Shown: positions 1 to 7,757 of the stretch, piece by piece
Position numbering within the stretch: the stretch's first letter is position 1
How the letters are laid out: every line of letters starts with the position of its first letter
Assembly: GCA_027307295.1 (NCBI GenBank)
Contig: DAHUXF010000020.1
Span: forward strand, 1 to 16,630
DNA from: Acidobacteriaceae bacterium
Lineage (GTDB): Bacteria; Acidobacteriota; Terriglobia; Terriglobales; Acidobacteriaceae
DNA length: 16,630 nucleotides
Direction: 5' to 3'
The notes under the pieces: generated by a model
Seen by the model: only the letters and a program-made list of their open reading frames with translations
The model's database searches: none
What the model was told of the DNA's origin: nothing
Program-made: the position numbers and the translations under genes

Positions 1-913
1 CGGTAACCATCTCCGTGACCGGGTGCTCCACCTGAATGCGGGTGTTCATTTCGATGAAATGAAGCTTGCGGTCCCGGTCCATCAGAAATTCGATAGTGCC
101 GGCATTGCTATAGCCGATGGCGGCCAGCGACTTGCACAGGACGGCGCCGATCTGATCGCGCAATTCGGGAGTGACCTGCGTGGAGGGGGATTCTTCCAGC
201 AGTTTCTGGTGGCGGCGCTGGATGCTGCATTCGCGCTCTCCCAGGCTGATTACGCGGCCATGGGAGTCTCCCAGCACCTGGAATTCAATATGGCGCGGGC
301 GCTCAATAAACTTCTCCATGTAGAGATTGCCGTTGCCAAAGGCTGCGGCAGCTTCCGACTGGGCCGCGTTGAACAGGGCTTCAAGCTCAGATTCACTGCG
401 GATCACGCGCATGCCGCGCCCGCCTCCGCCGGCGGACGCCTTGACGATCACCGGGTAGCCGATCTGTGACGACCACTCGCGGGCTTCTTCAGCCGAGCCA
501 ATCACGCCATCTGATCCAGGAAGAATCGGCACATTGGCGCGCTTCATCGCCTGGCGCGCTTTTTCTTTTTCTCCCATCAGCCGGATGACTTCCGGCGGCG
601 GTCCAATGAACTTAATTTGCGAACTCTCGCATACCTCGGCAAAGTTGGCGTTCTCGCTCAACAGTCCGTACCCCGGATGGATGGCATCAACGTTAGTGAT
701 TTCCGCCGCGCTGATTACGGCAGGAATATTGAGGTAACTCTCCGATGAGCGTGGAGGACCAATGCAGATGGCTTCATCGGCAAAACGGACGTGCAGCGAA
801 TTACGGTCAGCGTCACTGTAAACCGCCACCGTCTTTACGCCCAGCTCTTTGCACGCGCAAATCACGCGCAGCGCAATTTCACACCGGTTCTCTATCAGTA
901 TTTTCTTGAACAT
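1..913 (-). CDS. accC: Biotin carboxylase subunit of acetyl-CoA carboxylase (3' part beyond the window)
   Basis: AccC carboxylates the biotin on BCCP using ATP and bicarbonate, the first half-reaction of acetyl-CoA carboxylase in fatty acid synthesis (cytoplasm). The visible 304 codons cover about two thirds of a usual ~450-residue protein; the reading frame is open to the left edge. Seen in order: an N-terminal start [31 protein letters not shown], the ATP-grasp glycine loop [23 protein letters not shown], and the active-site strand [15 protein letters not shown] with the glutamates, asparagine and arginine that bind Mg-ATP and biotin. The start ATG is at 911-913; no good Shine-Dalgarno lies directly before it. 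It follows accB by 117 nt on the same strand. The signature normally read as ANRGEIA is ENRCEIA here (see findings). The family identification is secure. Confidence 0.97.
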   Translation of the reverse strand, partial: MFKKILIENRCEIALRVICACKELGVKTVAVYSDADRNSLHVRFADEAICIGPPRSSESYLNIPAVISAAEITNVDAIHPGYGLLSENANFAEVCESSQIKFIGPPPEVIRLMGEKEKARQAMKRANVPILPGSDGVIGSAEEAREWSSQIGYPVIVKASAGGGGRGMRVIRSESELEALFNAAQSEAAAAFGNGNLYMEKFIERPRHIEFQVLGDSHGRVISLGERECSIQRRHQKLLEESPSTQVTPELRDQIGAVLCKSLAAIGYSNAGTIEFLMDRDRKLHFIEMNTRIQVEHPVTEMVT

Positions 914-1030
914 TGATTTTGTCGCCGCGCTCCCCATCCGTTCTCAGCGTTGACAGGCACAGTCACCTGATTTGCACGTTGATCATGGCAGTCCGGTCCG
1001 CTCGCCCCCTGCCGGGTCTCTGCCTGGGGC

Positions 1031-1528
1031 CTATTTCTTGGCCCGAATGGCAAACAGCGGCTGGCCATACTCCACCGGCTGGCCGTTGTTGACCAATATT
1101 TTTACAATCTCGCCTGCGGCATCAGACTCAATTTCATTCATCAATTTCATGGCTTCAATGATGCACAGGACCTGCCCATTGGCCACCTGGTCCCCCACCT
1201 TGATAAATGGCAGAGACCCCGGGGACGGCGATTCATAGTAGGTCCCTACAATCGGCGACTTCACCAGGTGCAGCTCTTCTTCCCTGGCTTCAGCGGCTGC
1301 GGAAGTTGGAGCTGCGCCTTGCGGCGCTGTTCGAGGAGGTTGGGGCGCGGGCTGGACGGCCGCGTGGGCCGCCATTGGCATGGTCGCCATGGGCACGGTA
1401 TGTGTGATGATAGGCGCATCAGCACCGCGCTTGATGCGCACTTTGACATCCCCGCGTTCCAGTTCAAATTCAGAGATGTCTTTTTCGATCAGGAATTCAA
1501 TCAGCTCTTTCAGCTCTTTCTGATTCAT
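1031..1528 (-). CDS. accB: Biotin carboxyl carrier protein of acetyl-CoA carboxylase (BCCP)
   Basis: BCCP carries the biotin that shuttles CO2 from biotin carboxylase to the carboxyltransferase. The 165-residue product has the standard bacterial layout: an N-terminal helical segment (about 1-35, beginning MNQKELKELIEFL), an Ala/Pro-rich flexible linker (about 37-82), and a C-terminal biotinyl domain (about 87-163). The attachment motif EAMKLM is present with the modified lysine at residue 128, and the thumb insertion PSPGSLPF (101-108), typical of acetyl-CoA carboxylase BCCPs and absent from simple lipoyl-type domains, is intact. A purine-rich GAGGAG lies about 15 nt before the ATG, farther than usual. 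It sits between the peptidase gene (62-nt gap) and accC (117-nt gap), the common accB-accC order. Confidence 0.98.
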   Translation of the reverse strand: MNQKELKELIEFLIEKDISEFELERGDVKVRIKRGADAPIITHTVPMATMPMAAHAAVQPAPQPPRTAPQGAAPTSAAAEAREEELHLVKSPIVGTYYESPSPGSLPFIKVGDQVANGQVLCIIEAMKLMNEIESDAAGEIVKILVNNGQPVEYGQPLFAIRAKK

Positions 1529-1590
1529 GAATATTTGTCGGCTCTCCTCAGCGTCACATCCGCACGGCTGGCTGCTGGATCGTCACGGAG

Positions 1591-2679
1591 CTAAAGCGTG
1601 ATCAGGTCCTTGGTGGTAGGCGTCAAGACTTCATTCCCGGATTCGGTGACCAGGACCATATCTTCAATCCGGACGCCACCGTCATCGGGAATGTAAATAC
1701 CCGGCTCAATTGTAATAACCATTCCCGGCGCAAGTTTCTGCGTCTGTCCTCTGGCCAGCCGAGGCGGTTCATGCACCTCAATTCCCACTCCATGGCCTGT
1801 GGAATGGGTAAAGAAAGAATCGTACCCTGCTTTTTTCAGTATTTCACGTCCTGCGTGGTCCACTGCACCGGATTCCACGCCAGGTTTGACCGCCGCAATT
1901 GAGGCAAGCTGGGCTTCCCGCACTGCGTCATACATCCGGCGATGCGCCCTGGACACCGGCCCTGTATGCACGGTACGGGTCATGTCAGAACAATAACCCG
2001 CGAGTATAACACCGTAGTCCATGATTATAAATCCTGCCGCCGGAATCGGGTGCGCCGAGGCGCGCCCATGCGGCAATGCCGACCGTGCTCCCGCGGCCAC
2101 AATCGTATCGAACGACATCTTTTCCGCTCCGGCCCTGCGGGCCTGCAGTTCCAACTCGCCCGCAACCACGGTCTCCGCCACGCCCGGCTTGGCCACGGAA
2201 AGCGCCGTCTGGAACAGGCTTGCGGCCAGCAGCACAGAAGCGCGAATCTGGCTGATCTCATCAGCGTCTTTAATCATGCGCAACTGCTCCACCAATCCGG
2301 ACGTTGCCTTGAGTTTGGTCCTGCGGCCCAGAATCCCGGCCAGTTGCTTGTATGTGGCGAAAGCCAGCTGGTCGGCTTCAAAACCCAGCAGCCTGATCTT
2401 TGCCTGAATTACACCTGCGGTCGCTTCGGCCAGGGCGGCTTTTTTACTCACCACGATTTTCGCGTTCTGGACTTCCTCATGCGCCTGCTGGGTGTAGCGG
2501 CCATCCGTATAAAAAGTAGTCTTATGCGAACGTTCGCCCACCTGCACCAGCACTACACCCGCGCTGCCGCTAAAGCCGCACAGATAGCGCACGTTGGGCA
2601 GGTGCGTCACCAGCAGGGCGTCAAGCCCGGCCTGTCTCATCACCACGGCAAGCTTCTTTTGGCGGGCAGAAAAATTCAT
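1591..2679 (-). CDS. Xaa-Pro peptidase, M24B family (PepQ/YqhT type)
   Basis: Predicted cytoplasmic metallopeptidase that removes the N-terminal residue before a proline, or splits Xaa-Pro dipeptides. The 362 residues match short M24B enzymes: an N-terminal creatinase-like domain (about 1-130) and a C-terminal pita-bread domain (about 138-360). All five dinuclear-metal ligands are visible: D221 (IIMDYG), D232 (CSDMTRT), H296 (STGHGVG), E325 (TIEPG) and E339 (RIEDM). The active-site histidine H204 (ALPHGR) is also present. The ATG at 2677-2679 has no clear Shine-Dalgarno. It is the first gene after the pilus terminator and is followed by accB at 62 nt, the same neighbourhood seen for yqhT in Firmicutes, but without an intervening efp. 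Aminopeptidase versus dipeptidase cannot be decided from the sequence. Confidence 0.93.
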   Translation of the reverse strand: MNFSARQKKLAVVMRQAGLDALLVTHLPNVRYLCGFSGSAGVVLVQVGERSHKTTFYTDGRYTQQAHEEVQNAKIVVSKKAALAEATAGVIQAKIRLLGFEADQLAFATYKQLAGILGRRTKLKATSGLVEQLRMIKDADEISQIRASVLLAASLFQTALSVAKPGVAETVVAGELELQARRAGAEKMSFDTIVAAGARSALPHGRASAHPIPAAGFIIMDYGVILAGYCSDMTRTVHTGPVSRAHRRMYDAVREAQLASIAAVKPGVESGAVDHAGREILKKAGYDSFFTHSTGHGVGIEVHEPPRLARGQTQKLAPGMVITIEPGIYIPDDGGVRIEDMVLVTESGNEVLTPTTKDLITL

Positions 2680-2727
2680 TGTTCAGAGTTTAGACATCAG
2701 CATTGCAGCGTCTTGCGCCATTCCTGT

Positions 2728-2756
2728 TTATAAAACATTGCCATTCCCAAAGCCAA
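2728..2756 (-). promoter_or_regulatory. Candidate sigma70-type promoter for the peptidase-accB-accC unit
   Basis: Reading on the minus strand, a -35-like TTGGCT (2751-2756) is followed after 17 nt by a -10-like TTATAA (2728-2733). Transcription would begin near 2721, about 42 nt before the peptidase ATG. It lies downstream of the pilus terminator, so it would give this unit its own transcript. This is inferred from consensus similarity only. Confidence 0.4.
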
Positions 2757-2800
2757 CCCAGCCCCCAGGTCCTTGGGCGATCTGAAAAGGTATGGGCCAG

Positions 2801-2836
2801 AAACAAAAAACCCCGGGGCTTATCATTCCCCGGGGA
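2801..2836 (-). terminator. Rho-independent terminator of the pilus operon
   Basis: An 8-bp GC-only stem, CCCCGGGG (2828-2835) pairing with CCCCGGGG (2811-2818), encloses a 9-nt loop. On the minus strand it is followed at once by a T-run (complement of the A-run at 2801-2810, TTTTTTGTTT). It begins 16 nt after the pilQ stop codon, so it should end the pilM-N-O-P-Q transcript. The stem and T-run orientation leave little doubt; the poor T-tract on the other side makes it one-directional. Confidence 0.92.
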
Positions 2837-2851
2837 AGTAGATGCGCAACA

Positions 2852-5254
2852 CTAACTTTGAATGATCTTGGGAGTGATGAAGAAAATCAGCTCCGCGGTT
2901 GAGGTGTTTACGTTGGTGTGCTTGAACAGATTGCCAAGAATCGGAATGCTGCCGAGCAATGGGACCTGAGCGATAGCTACGTTGTTCTGTGTCTGGATTA
3001 CGCCGCCAATCACAACTGTACCGCCATCGGTCACCAATACCTGCGTGGTAGCTTGTTGCGTGTTCAGCGTGGGGTTCAACTGCGAACCGCTGACGCGGCT
3101 GAAATCAGGCACGGTGTTTTCCACGTCCACATTCAGGAAGATGGTGTTCTCCGCGGTGATCTGCGGGACCACGGTCAGCCGGAGAAAGGCATCCACATAG
3201 GTCACAGTCGGCGGACCGCCCAACTGCGCCTGGGTGACAATGGGAATGCGTGAACCCTGGCGAATCAGGGCAGAGATGTTGTTCTGCGTGACAATGTGCG
3301 GACGCGACAGGATCTTCAGCAAACCGCGGGTTTCAGCCATGGTCAGGATGAAATCCAGCCGGAACCCAGCTGTGGCATTACTGAATTCGATGCCACTTGT
3401 GGGACCAGTTGCGCCCAGGTTGGAGAACAACGGAATCTGCGTTGGGTCATTAGGGGCCGTAATGAATCTTGGAATCTGGCCATTGGGCAACGTAATCTTA
3501 ATGGGGCTATTGCTCGTAGCGCCGCCAAATGCGTTGTTGCCGGTGCCAAAGCCGTAACCCAGCTGTGTGCCGATATCGCGGGCAAACGTCCGGGTAGACG
3601 CCACCACGCGCGCTTCAATCTCCACTTCCGGCGTCTTACGGTCCAGCGTGCGGATGAGTTCTTCCACCTTGGCAAGATTGCTGGGAATGTCTTCCACAAT
3701 CAAATCATTGCTGCGGTCATCCGCCACAACGTCTCCGCGGGCGGAGAGGAATTTCTTGATCACCGGCATGGCGTCCTTGGCATGGCCATAACTCATGTAA
3801 CGGGTGATGGTTTGTTTGGGAACGGCCAGGGCCTGCGCGTCCTGCTGGGCGCGGCGCGATTCAGCCTCAGTCTTCATGGTATCCAGCGTGGCAATGCGCA
3901 GGACGTTGCCGGACAGCGTGCACGCGAGATTATTGTTATCCAGCACAATGGCCAGCGCCTGGTCCCATGGCACATCGTCCAGAACAATGGTTACGGTGCC
4001 TTTCACGGAAGGATCAAGCACCACGTTCAATCCGCTGATTTCATGGATCAGGCGGAAGAAATCCTTGAGATCAAGGTCCTTGAAATTCATGCCGAACGGC
4101 TCACCCGTGTAGCGTCCGGTAGTGCAATTGCCGGTCACCGGCGCGGCCACGGGCACAGTGGTGCCGGCTGGAGTAGTTTGCACCGCCTGCGGCTGCTGTT
4201 GTTGCTGTTGCAACGCGGCATTCACCATGGCAGGCTCTGCCGCCAGACTGGCGCTGGTAGCAAATGGCGGTTTGTTGATGCTGGCCACTACCGGCTCAGG
4301 CCGGGAAAAACGGGAAGCTGCAATTTCGGCCCTGGAGCGTGTTGCATCTGCGGCCTTGTCTTCCTTAATGCCGGTTTTCGCAGACGCTGTGTTTGCATTG
4401 TCAACCATTTCAGGGTTGGCGGCCAGCGGCGCTGGTACAACCGGCTGCGACGCCGCGTTTGCGGTTACGCCATTTTCCCTGATGACCGGTGCAGATGCGG
4501 GTTTGGCGCTTGCGCTTCCGCGCAACTGGACCAGCAACTTATTGCCTTCAGGCACCACCTGAAAATCGCGCATGGAAGCCATATCGACCACCACGCGGGT
4601 TGTGCCTTCCTGATAGCGGGCCGCCCGCACAGACTTTACATCGCCGCTGTTCACTGCGATTTCACGCGCTGGCCCCTGCAGCAGGGAGTTCGGGATGTCC
4701 ACCACAACGCGGTCAGGATGCGTCAATTTCATGGTCCTGGCCGTCATGGGGCCGCTGCCGCTGATTTCAACGTTCAGAAGACCGCTGCCCTGGGCCACGG
4801 AAACACCGCTGATGCGGGTGATTCCGCTCCTGGTGCGCGCCACCGGACCGGCTACCGGCACGGCGGTTGTGGCGACCTGCAGTTGCAGTCCGCCTTCCAC
4901 CTCACTCACGTTCACTTTGGCTCCAGGCGAAAGCGTAAGCTCCATGCGCGCAACTTCTGCACCGTTGGCGGCACGATAGCCCTCCATGCGATACGAGCGC
5001 ACACCCGGTGCTGAGACTTCATGCACCTTGCTGTCCTGGTTCGCCAGCGAGACCCCCGCGAGGTCAACCAGCATTAAACTTTCCGTTGGACGATACTCGG
5101 CATGAGTAAAGGTCCCGTTCGCCAGGATTGTGATCACCGCGGAGCTGTCCTGGTTCTTCACCAGCACGCCTCCCAGTTGCGAAACGGTAGCTGCCGCCAC
5201 GGACACAGTTGCCGTGGCCAACAGAACGATTCCTAGCAGTTGCTTAAGCCTCAT
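2852..5254 (-). CDS. pilQ: Type IV pilus secretin PilQ
   Basis: PilQ forms the outer-membrane ring through which the pilus passes. The 800-residue product has a signal peptide (about 1-21), two N-terminal AMIN-like domains (about 24-130 and 145-245) that would bind peptidoglycan, a low-complexity linker (about 247-380) with a six-glutamine run at 349-354, and a secretin/TonB N-domain (about 386-456, FGMNFKDLDLKDFFRLI). An N1/NolW-type domain (about 478-540) and the secretin barrel (about 545-798) follow, with the signatures SRPHIVTQNN and VPLLGSIPILGNLF. The C-terminus ELIFFITPKIIQS is typical. The start at 5254 is chosen because GGGGAG lies 7 nt before the ATG and a signal peptide begins at once; longer upstream readings add 54 non-secretory residues. 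It follows the PilP-like gene by 172 nt, a gap large enough for an extra promoter, though none is convincing. Confidence 0.96.
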   Translation of the reverse strand: MRLKQLLGIVLLATATVSVAAATVSQLGGVLVKNQDSSAVITILANGTFTHAEYRPTESLMLVDLAGVSLANQDSKVHEVSAPGVRSYRMEGYRAANGAEVARMELTLSPGAKVNVSEVEGGLQLQVATTAVPVAGPVARTRSGITRISGVSVAQGSGLLNVEISGSGPMTARTMKLTHPDRVVVDIPNSLLQGPAREIAVNSGDVKSVRAARYQEGTTRVVVDMASMRDFQVVPEGNKLLVQLRGSASAKPASAPVIRENGVTANAASQPVVPAPLAANPEMVDNANTASAKTGIKEDKAADATRSRAEIAASRFSRPEPVVASINKPPFATSASLAAEPAMVNAALQQQQQQPQAVQTTPAGTTVPVAAPVTGNCTTGRYTGEPFGMNFKDLDLKDFFRLIHEISGLNVVLDPSVKGTVTIVLDDVPWDQALAIVLDNNNLACTLSGNVLRIATLDTMKTEAESRRAQQDAQALAVPKQTITRYMSYGHAKDAMPVIKKFLSARGDVVADDRSNDLIVEDIPSNLAKVEELIRTLDRKTPEVEIEARVVASTRTFARDIGTQLGYGFGTGNNAFGGATSNSPIKITLPNGQIPRFITAPNDPTQIPLFSNLGATGPTSGIEFSNATAGFRLDFILTMAETRGLLKILSRPHIVTQNNISALIRQGSRIPIVTQAQLGGPPTVTYVDAFLRLTVVPQITAENTIFLNVDVENTVPDFSRVSGSQLNPTLNTQQATTQVLVTDGGTVVIGGVIQTQNNVAIAQVPLLGSIPILGNLFKHTNVNTSTAELIFFITPKIIQS

Positions 5255-5261
5255 CTTTAGT

Positions 5262-5267
5262 CTCCCC
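5262..5267 (-). promoter_or_regulatory. Ribosome binding site that fixes the pilQ start
   Basis: On the minus strand GGGGAG is followed by 7 nt and then ATG at 5252-5254. Another in-frame ATG at 5267-5269 overlaps this site and would leave pilQ without any Shine-Dalgarno, so the downstream ATG is preferred. Confidence 0.7.
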
Positions 5268-5426
5268 ATGCGGCGGCCACTTCCTTGACCGGTCATGCGC
5301 GCGTCTGGACGCCTGTCTACAATTTCCAGCCGTTCAGAAAAAATTAGTCCACATGTTACAAACGGCTGTGCTGCTTCCCCTGAGTTCGGTTGTCTTAACT
5401 GTCGATCGCACTGCACTCGTCCCGAT

Positions 5427-6458
5427 TTATGAAGCTGGAACCAGTTTCTTTACCACCTCGCGGGCGGTTTCCCGTCCCAAGGCGTCTTTGATGTACTCAC
5501 GAAAAATAATGGAGTCGCTGGTGATCTTCTCCACGCTCCCCTGAAAAACCTGGTCGTTTTCGCGCAGGAAATATGTGCGCTTGGTGCTGTTGGCCACCAC
5601 GGCCAGCATTTTTCCTGACGTGTCCTTCACCGTTCCCTGCAATACCAGTTCGGGGATCACTAGACACCGTTTTCCGCTGGTGCAATTTGCTGAAGGCCGG
5701 CTGACGCCCTGCGATGAAACGATTGGGCTTACAAATGGGTCCCGGCGTCCGTGCGCCCCAAAAACCCTGGCTGCCGGTTTGGGCTTTTCCGCGGTAGGCG
5801 CAGTCTGGCTGACTTTTGGAGCAGTCTGTTCCGCAGGCTTGGGTGCGCTTTTTGCAGCAGCCACGGGAGGCGTTTTCGCCGAAACCGCACCTTTCGCCGG
5901 TACCGCATTTTTCGCAGGCTGGGTGGAGATTACCGCAGGTGACTTTGCGGTATCTGTTTTTTTAGTGTCAAGCTTTTTTGTATTCGCGGTCTTGGCATCC
6001 ACCTTGGCGGGAATGACCGGAGCAGGCGTGGCCTTGCCCGGAGTCGTCTGCGTAACTGCGCTCTTGACCGGCATGGAACTCGTTTTTACCGGAGCAGTTC
6101 CAGCGGCGCTTATAGAAGGTTTGCTCTGTGCAGTTGCGCCGGGCTTGGCAGAAACTTGGGCACCCTTGGCATTGGCCGGCGTTGTGCTGGCTGCGCCTGG
6201 CTGGGCTTTGGCCCCCGTCTGGGCTTTGACCGCTGGCGAGGACGATGAACCAGCCTTGGTTTTACTGACGGCGCTCTGGGACGTGGCCGCAGACGCCGGC
6301 TTTGTCGTGCTGGCTGCACCGGCCTTGGTTTTCGCCACTGGAGTTGGGGTGGGCGAAGGACTAGGGCTGGGCTTGACCGTGCCGCTCGCGCCGGAGTTCT
6401 GCGCCGACGCCATGGCCGCCATCGTTATTGTTAGCGCAAAAATCTGCAATAGCTTCAT
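5427..6458 (-). CDS. pilP: PilP-like periplasmic pilus assembly protein with a long low-complexity linker
   Basis: Position and C-terminal sequence mark this as the PilP component, which links the PilN/PilO inner-membrane pair to the PilQ secretin. The 343 residues comprise a Sec signal peptide (1-19, ending MASA), an Ala/Lys/Thr/Pro/Ser-rich linker (about 21-230), and a compact C-terminal domain (about 231-343). That domain opens with GRRDPF (237-242), the hallmark of PilP/GspC-like homology regions, and continues with LVLQGTVKDTSGKMLAVV and YFLRENDQVFQGSVEKI. Cysteines 259 and 265 could pair. Unlike proteobacterial PilP (about 175 residues, lipoprotein), it has no lipobox and is about twice as long. 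The ATG at 6456-6458 lies 1 nt past the pilO stop and has a purine-rich GGGA upstream, so translation is probably coupled. The symbol rests on synteny and the GRRDPF domain. Confidence 0.85.
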   Translation of the reverse strand: MKLLQIFALTITMAAMASAQNSGASGTVKPSPSPSPTPTPVAKTKAGAASTTKPASAATSQSAVSKTKAGSSSSPAVKAQTGAKAQPGAASTTPANAKGAQVSAKPGATAQSKPSISAAGTAPVKTSSMPVKSAVTQTTPGKATPAPVIPAKVDAKTANTKKLDTKKTDTAKSPAVISTQPAKNAVPAKGAVSAKTPPVAAAKSAPKPAEQTAPKVSQTAPTAEKPKPAARVFGAHGRRDPFVSPIVSSQGVSRPSANCTSGKRCLVIPELVLQGTVKDTSGKMLAVVANSTKRTYFLRENDQVFQGSVEKITSDSIIFREYIKDALGRETAREVVKKLVPAS

Positions 6459-6459
6459 C

Positions 6460-7107
6460 TCAGTTCCCTTTACCCGCCGGCTGTCCCGGCTTGGCGGGCG
6501 CCGCCGGAGCTTGCTCTTCCGGCTCATGGCTGAAGAATGTTGTGGCTGTGCAGCTCGCCAATACGGTTTCACCCGGAGCATAGGCGTACGCGTTCTTCAC
6601 CTTGGCTGCGCTGCTGTTCTTGGGGTTCGCCATCTGCATGTTGCTCACGTTGACGATCCTTTCCAGCTCCGCCACCCGCTGGAAAAAATTCATGACCGAA
6701 TAATAAGGGCCGTCAATATCAATGGCGAATGGCACTTCGCTGTAAAACTCACGATTGCCCACAGGCAAGGCCGTGTAACGCCGGATTTCAATGCCGGAAG
6801 TGGCAGCCGTGTCATGCAGCAGTTTGATGAACTGGTCTGCATCCTTGTCTTCGGGAACAATTCGCTTCTGGATCTCCAGTTGCTGCTGCAGGATGGCCAT
6901 GGTGCGGTTCACTTCAGCCAGCTTGGGTTCAAAGGTCTTCAGCGTTGCGTTTTCCGCCTTCTTTTCCGTGAGCTTGGTCTGGAGCTCCTGGTTCGCCTGA
7001 TACAAAGGATTGAAATAGATGTAATAGTAGGCTGCGCCCACAATCGCGGCGGCCAGAAACAAAATGCCCGCCCGTGCTGCTAACGACAATTCGCCAAATT
7101 TAGCCAT
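6460..7107 (-). CDS. pilO: Type IV pilus inner-membrane protein PilO
   Basis: PilO pairs with PilN in the inner membrane and helps join the cytoplasmic pilus machinery to PilP and PilQ. The 215-residue product has a short cytoplasmic N-terminus, one membrane segment (about 13-32, AGILFLAAAIVGAAYYYIYF), a coiled coil (about 36-84), and a periplasmic ferredoxin-like domain (about 88-192) with SGIEIRRYTALP and YYSVMNFFQRVAELERIVNV, both typical of PilO. The tail (about 196-215) is Pro/Ala/Gly-rich. It follows pilN by 32 nt, and its stop codon is separated from the next ATG by a single base. A GGGGA lies about 11 nt before the start. Confidence 0.94.
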   Translation of the reverse strand: MAKFGELSLAARAGILFLAAAIVGAAYYYIYFNPLYQANQELQTKLTEKKAENATLKTFEPKLAEVNRTMAILQQQLEIQKRIVPEDKDADQFIKLLHDTAATSGIEIRRYTALPVGNREFYSEVPFAIDIDGPYYSVMNFFQRVAELERIVNVSNMQMANPKNSSAAKVKNAYAYAPGETVLASCTATTFFSHEPEEQAPAAPAKPGQPAGKGN

Positions 7108-7139
7108 ATACTATGCCGTCCCCGGCTGATCTTTTGCTG

Positions 7140-7757
7140 CTACGACTGCTTCTGTATCTTCCCGGTAAAACTGGGAGACCGCTCGCAAATCAATTCAAAT
7201 TTGAATGCCTGCACTTCTTTCACGGAAGAATCCTGCAGGGTCTCTTTAATCTCTACCGTCTTAAAGGCTCCGGTCTTCCTTAAGTTGGCCATCAGGTCAG
7301 CCACCGAGTCCGGACTCAGGGCCATACCGGTAAAATCCAGGTTCTTCCCGTCGTCCGTCATAGTCTCAAGCCAGACGGCATCAGTGCTGTTGATGGTGTC
7401 TGCTACCAGGTTCAGCAGATTGACCGGCCCCGCCTGCGCCGCCTTGAGTTCGTCAATCACGCGCACGCGCCGCTCATACATATCGGCTTTTCGCTTGCTG
7501 GCTTCATACTTCGCTTTCACATCGGCCAGGCGCTGGTTTTCCAGAATGGCTTTTTGCAGTTCTTTCTCCAGCCGCTCATGGTCGTGCTGCACCCACACCT
7601 GGGCCAGCCCGATCAGGACGGCCAGCGCCCCCAGAAAAATCACTCCCAGGACGATCGTGCTTGAACCTTCACCGCCGCCACTGGGGACGGAAACCGCCGA
7701 GCTGCGCCGGCCACCGCGTGTTTTTTTCGGAACTCCAAGCAGGTTGATGCGAATCAT
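7140..7757 (-). CDS. pilN: Type IV pilus assembly protein PilN
   Basis: PilN is the bitopic partner of PilO; its cytoplasmic N-terminus docks onto PilM. The 205-residue product begins with MIRINLLG, matching the conserved N-terminal peptide by which PilN binds PilM. A basic, Gly/Ser-rich stretch (10-33), one membrane segment (about 34-54), a charged coiled coil (about 57-107), and a periplasmic domain (about 112-200; LNLLNLVADTINSTDAVWLETM) follow. The start codon overlaps the pilM stop as ATGA, so the two are translationally coupled. The N-terminal stretch between the PilM-binding peptide and the membrane is somewhat longer than in proteobacterial PilN. Confidence 0.95.
   Translation of the reverse strand: MIRINLLGVPKKTRGGRRSSAVSVPSGGGEGSSTIVLGVIFLGALAVLIGLAQVWVQHDHERLEKELQKAILENQRLADVKAKYEASKRKADMYERRVRVIDELKAAQAGPVNLLNLVADTINSTDAVWLETMTDDGKNLDFTGMALSPDSVADLMANLRKTGAFKTVEIKETLQDSSVKEVQAFKFELICERSPSFTGKIQKQS

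Noticed and set aside
3296..5014. Long plus-strand open frame (572 codons) opposite pilQ
   Set aside because: It is antisense to a well-identified secretin gene, has no recognisable domain, is rich in His/Arg as expected from the reverse frame of a GC-rich gene, and has no ribosome binding site.
5255..5416. N-terminal extension of PilQ by 54 residues
   Set aside because: The extension would bury the signal peptide, and the best Shine-Dalgarno in the gap serves the ATG at 5254.
6459..6581. N-terminal extension of the PilP-like protein into pilO
   Set aside because: It overlaps the pilO coding sequence, is basic and non-secretory, and the ATG at 6458 begins a proper signal peptide 1 nt after the pilO stop.
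5575..7083. Long plus-strand open frame (502 codons) opposite the PilP-like gene and pilO
   Set aside because: The Ala/Gly/Val/Leu-rich product mirrors the Ala/Lys/Pro-rich linker on the other strand; the minus-strand genes have clear family signatures and coupling.
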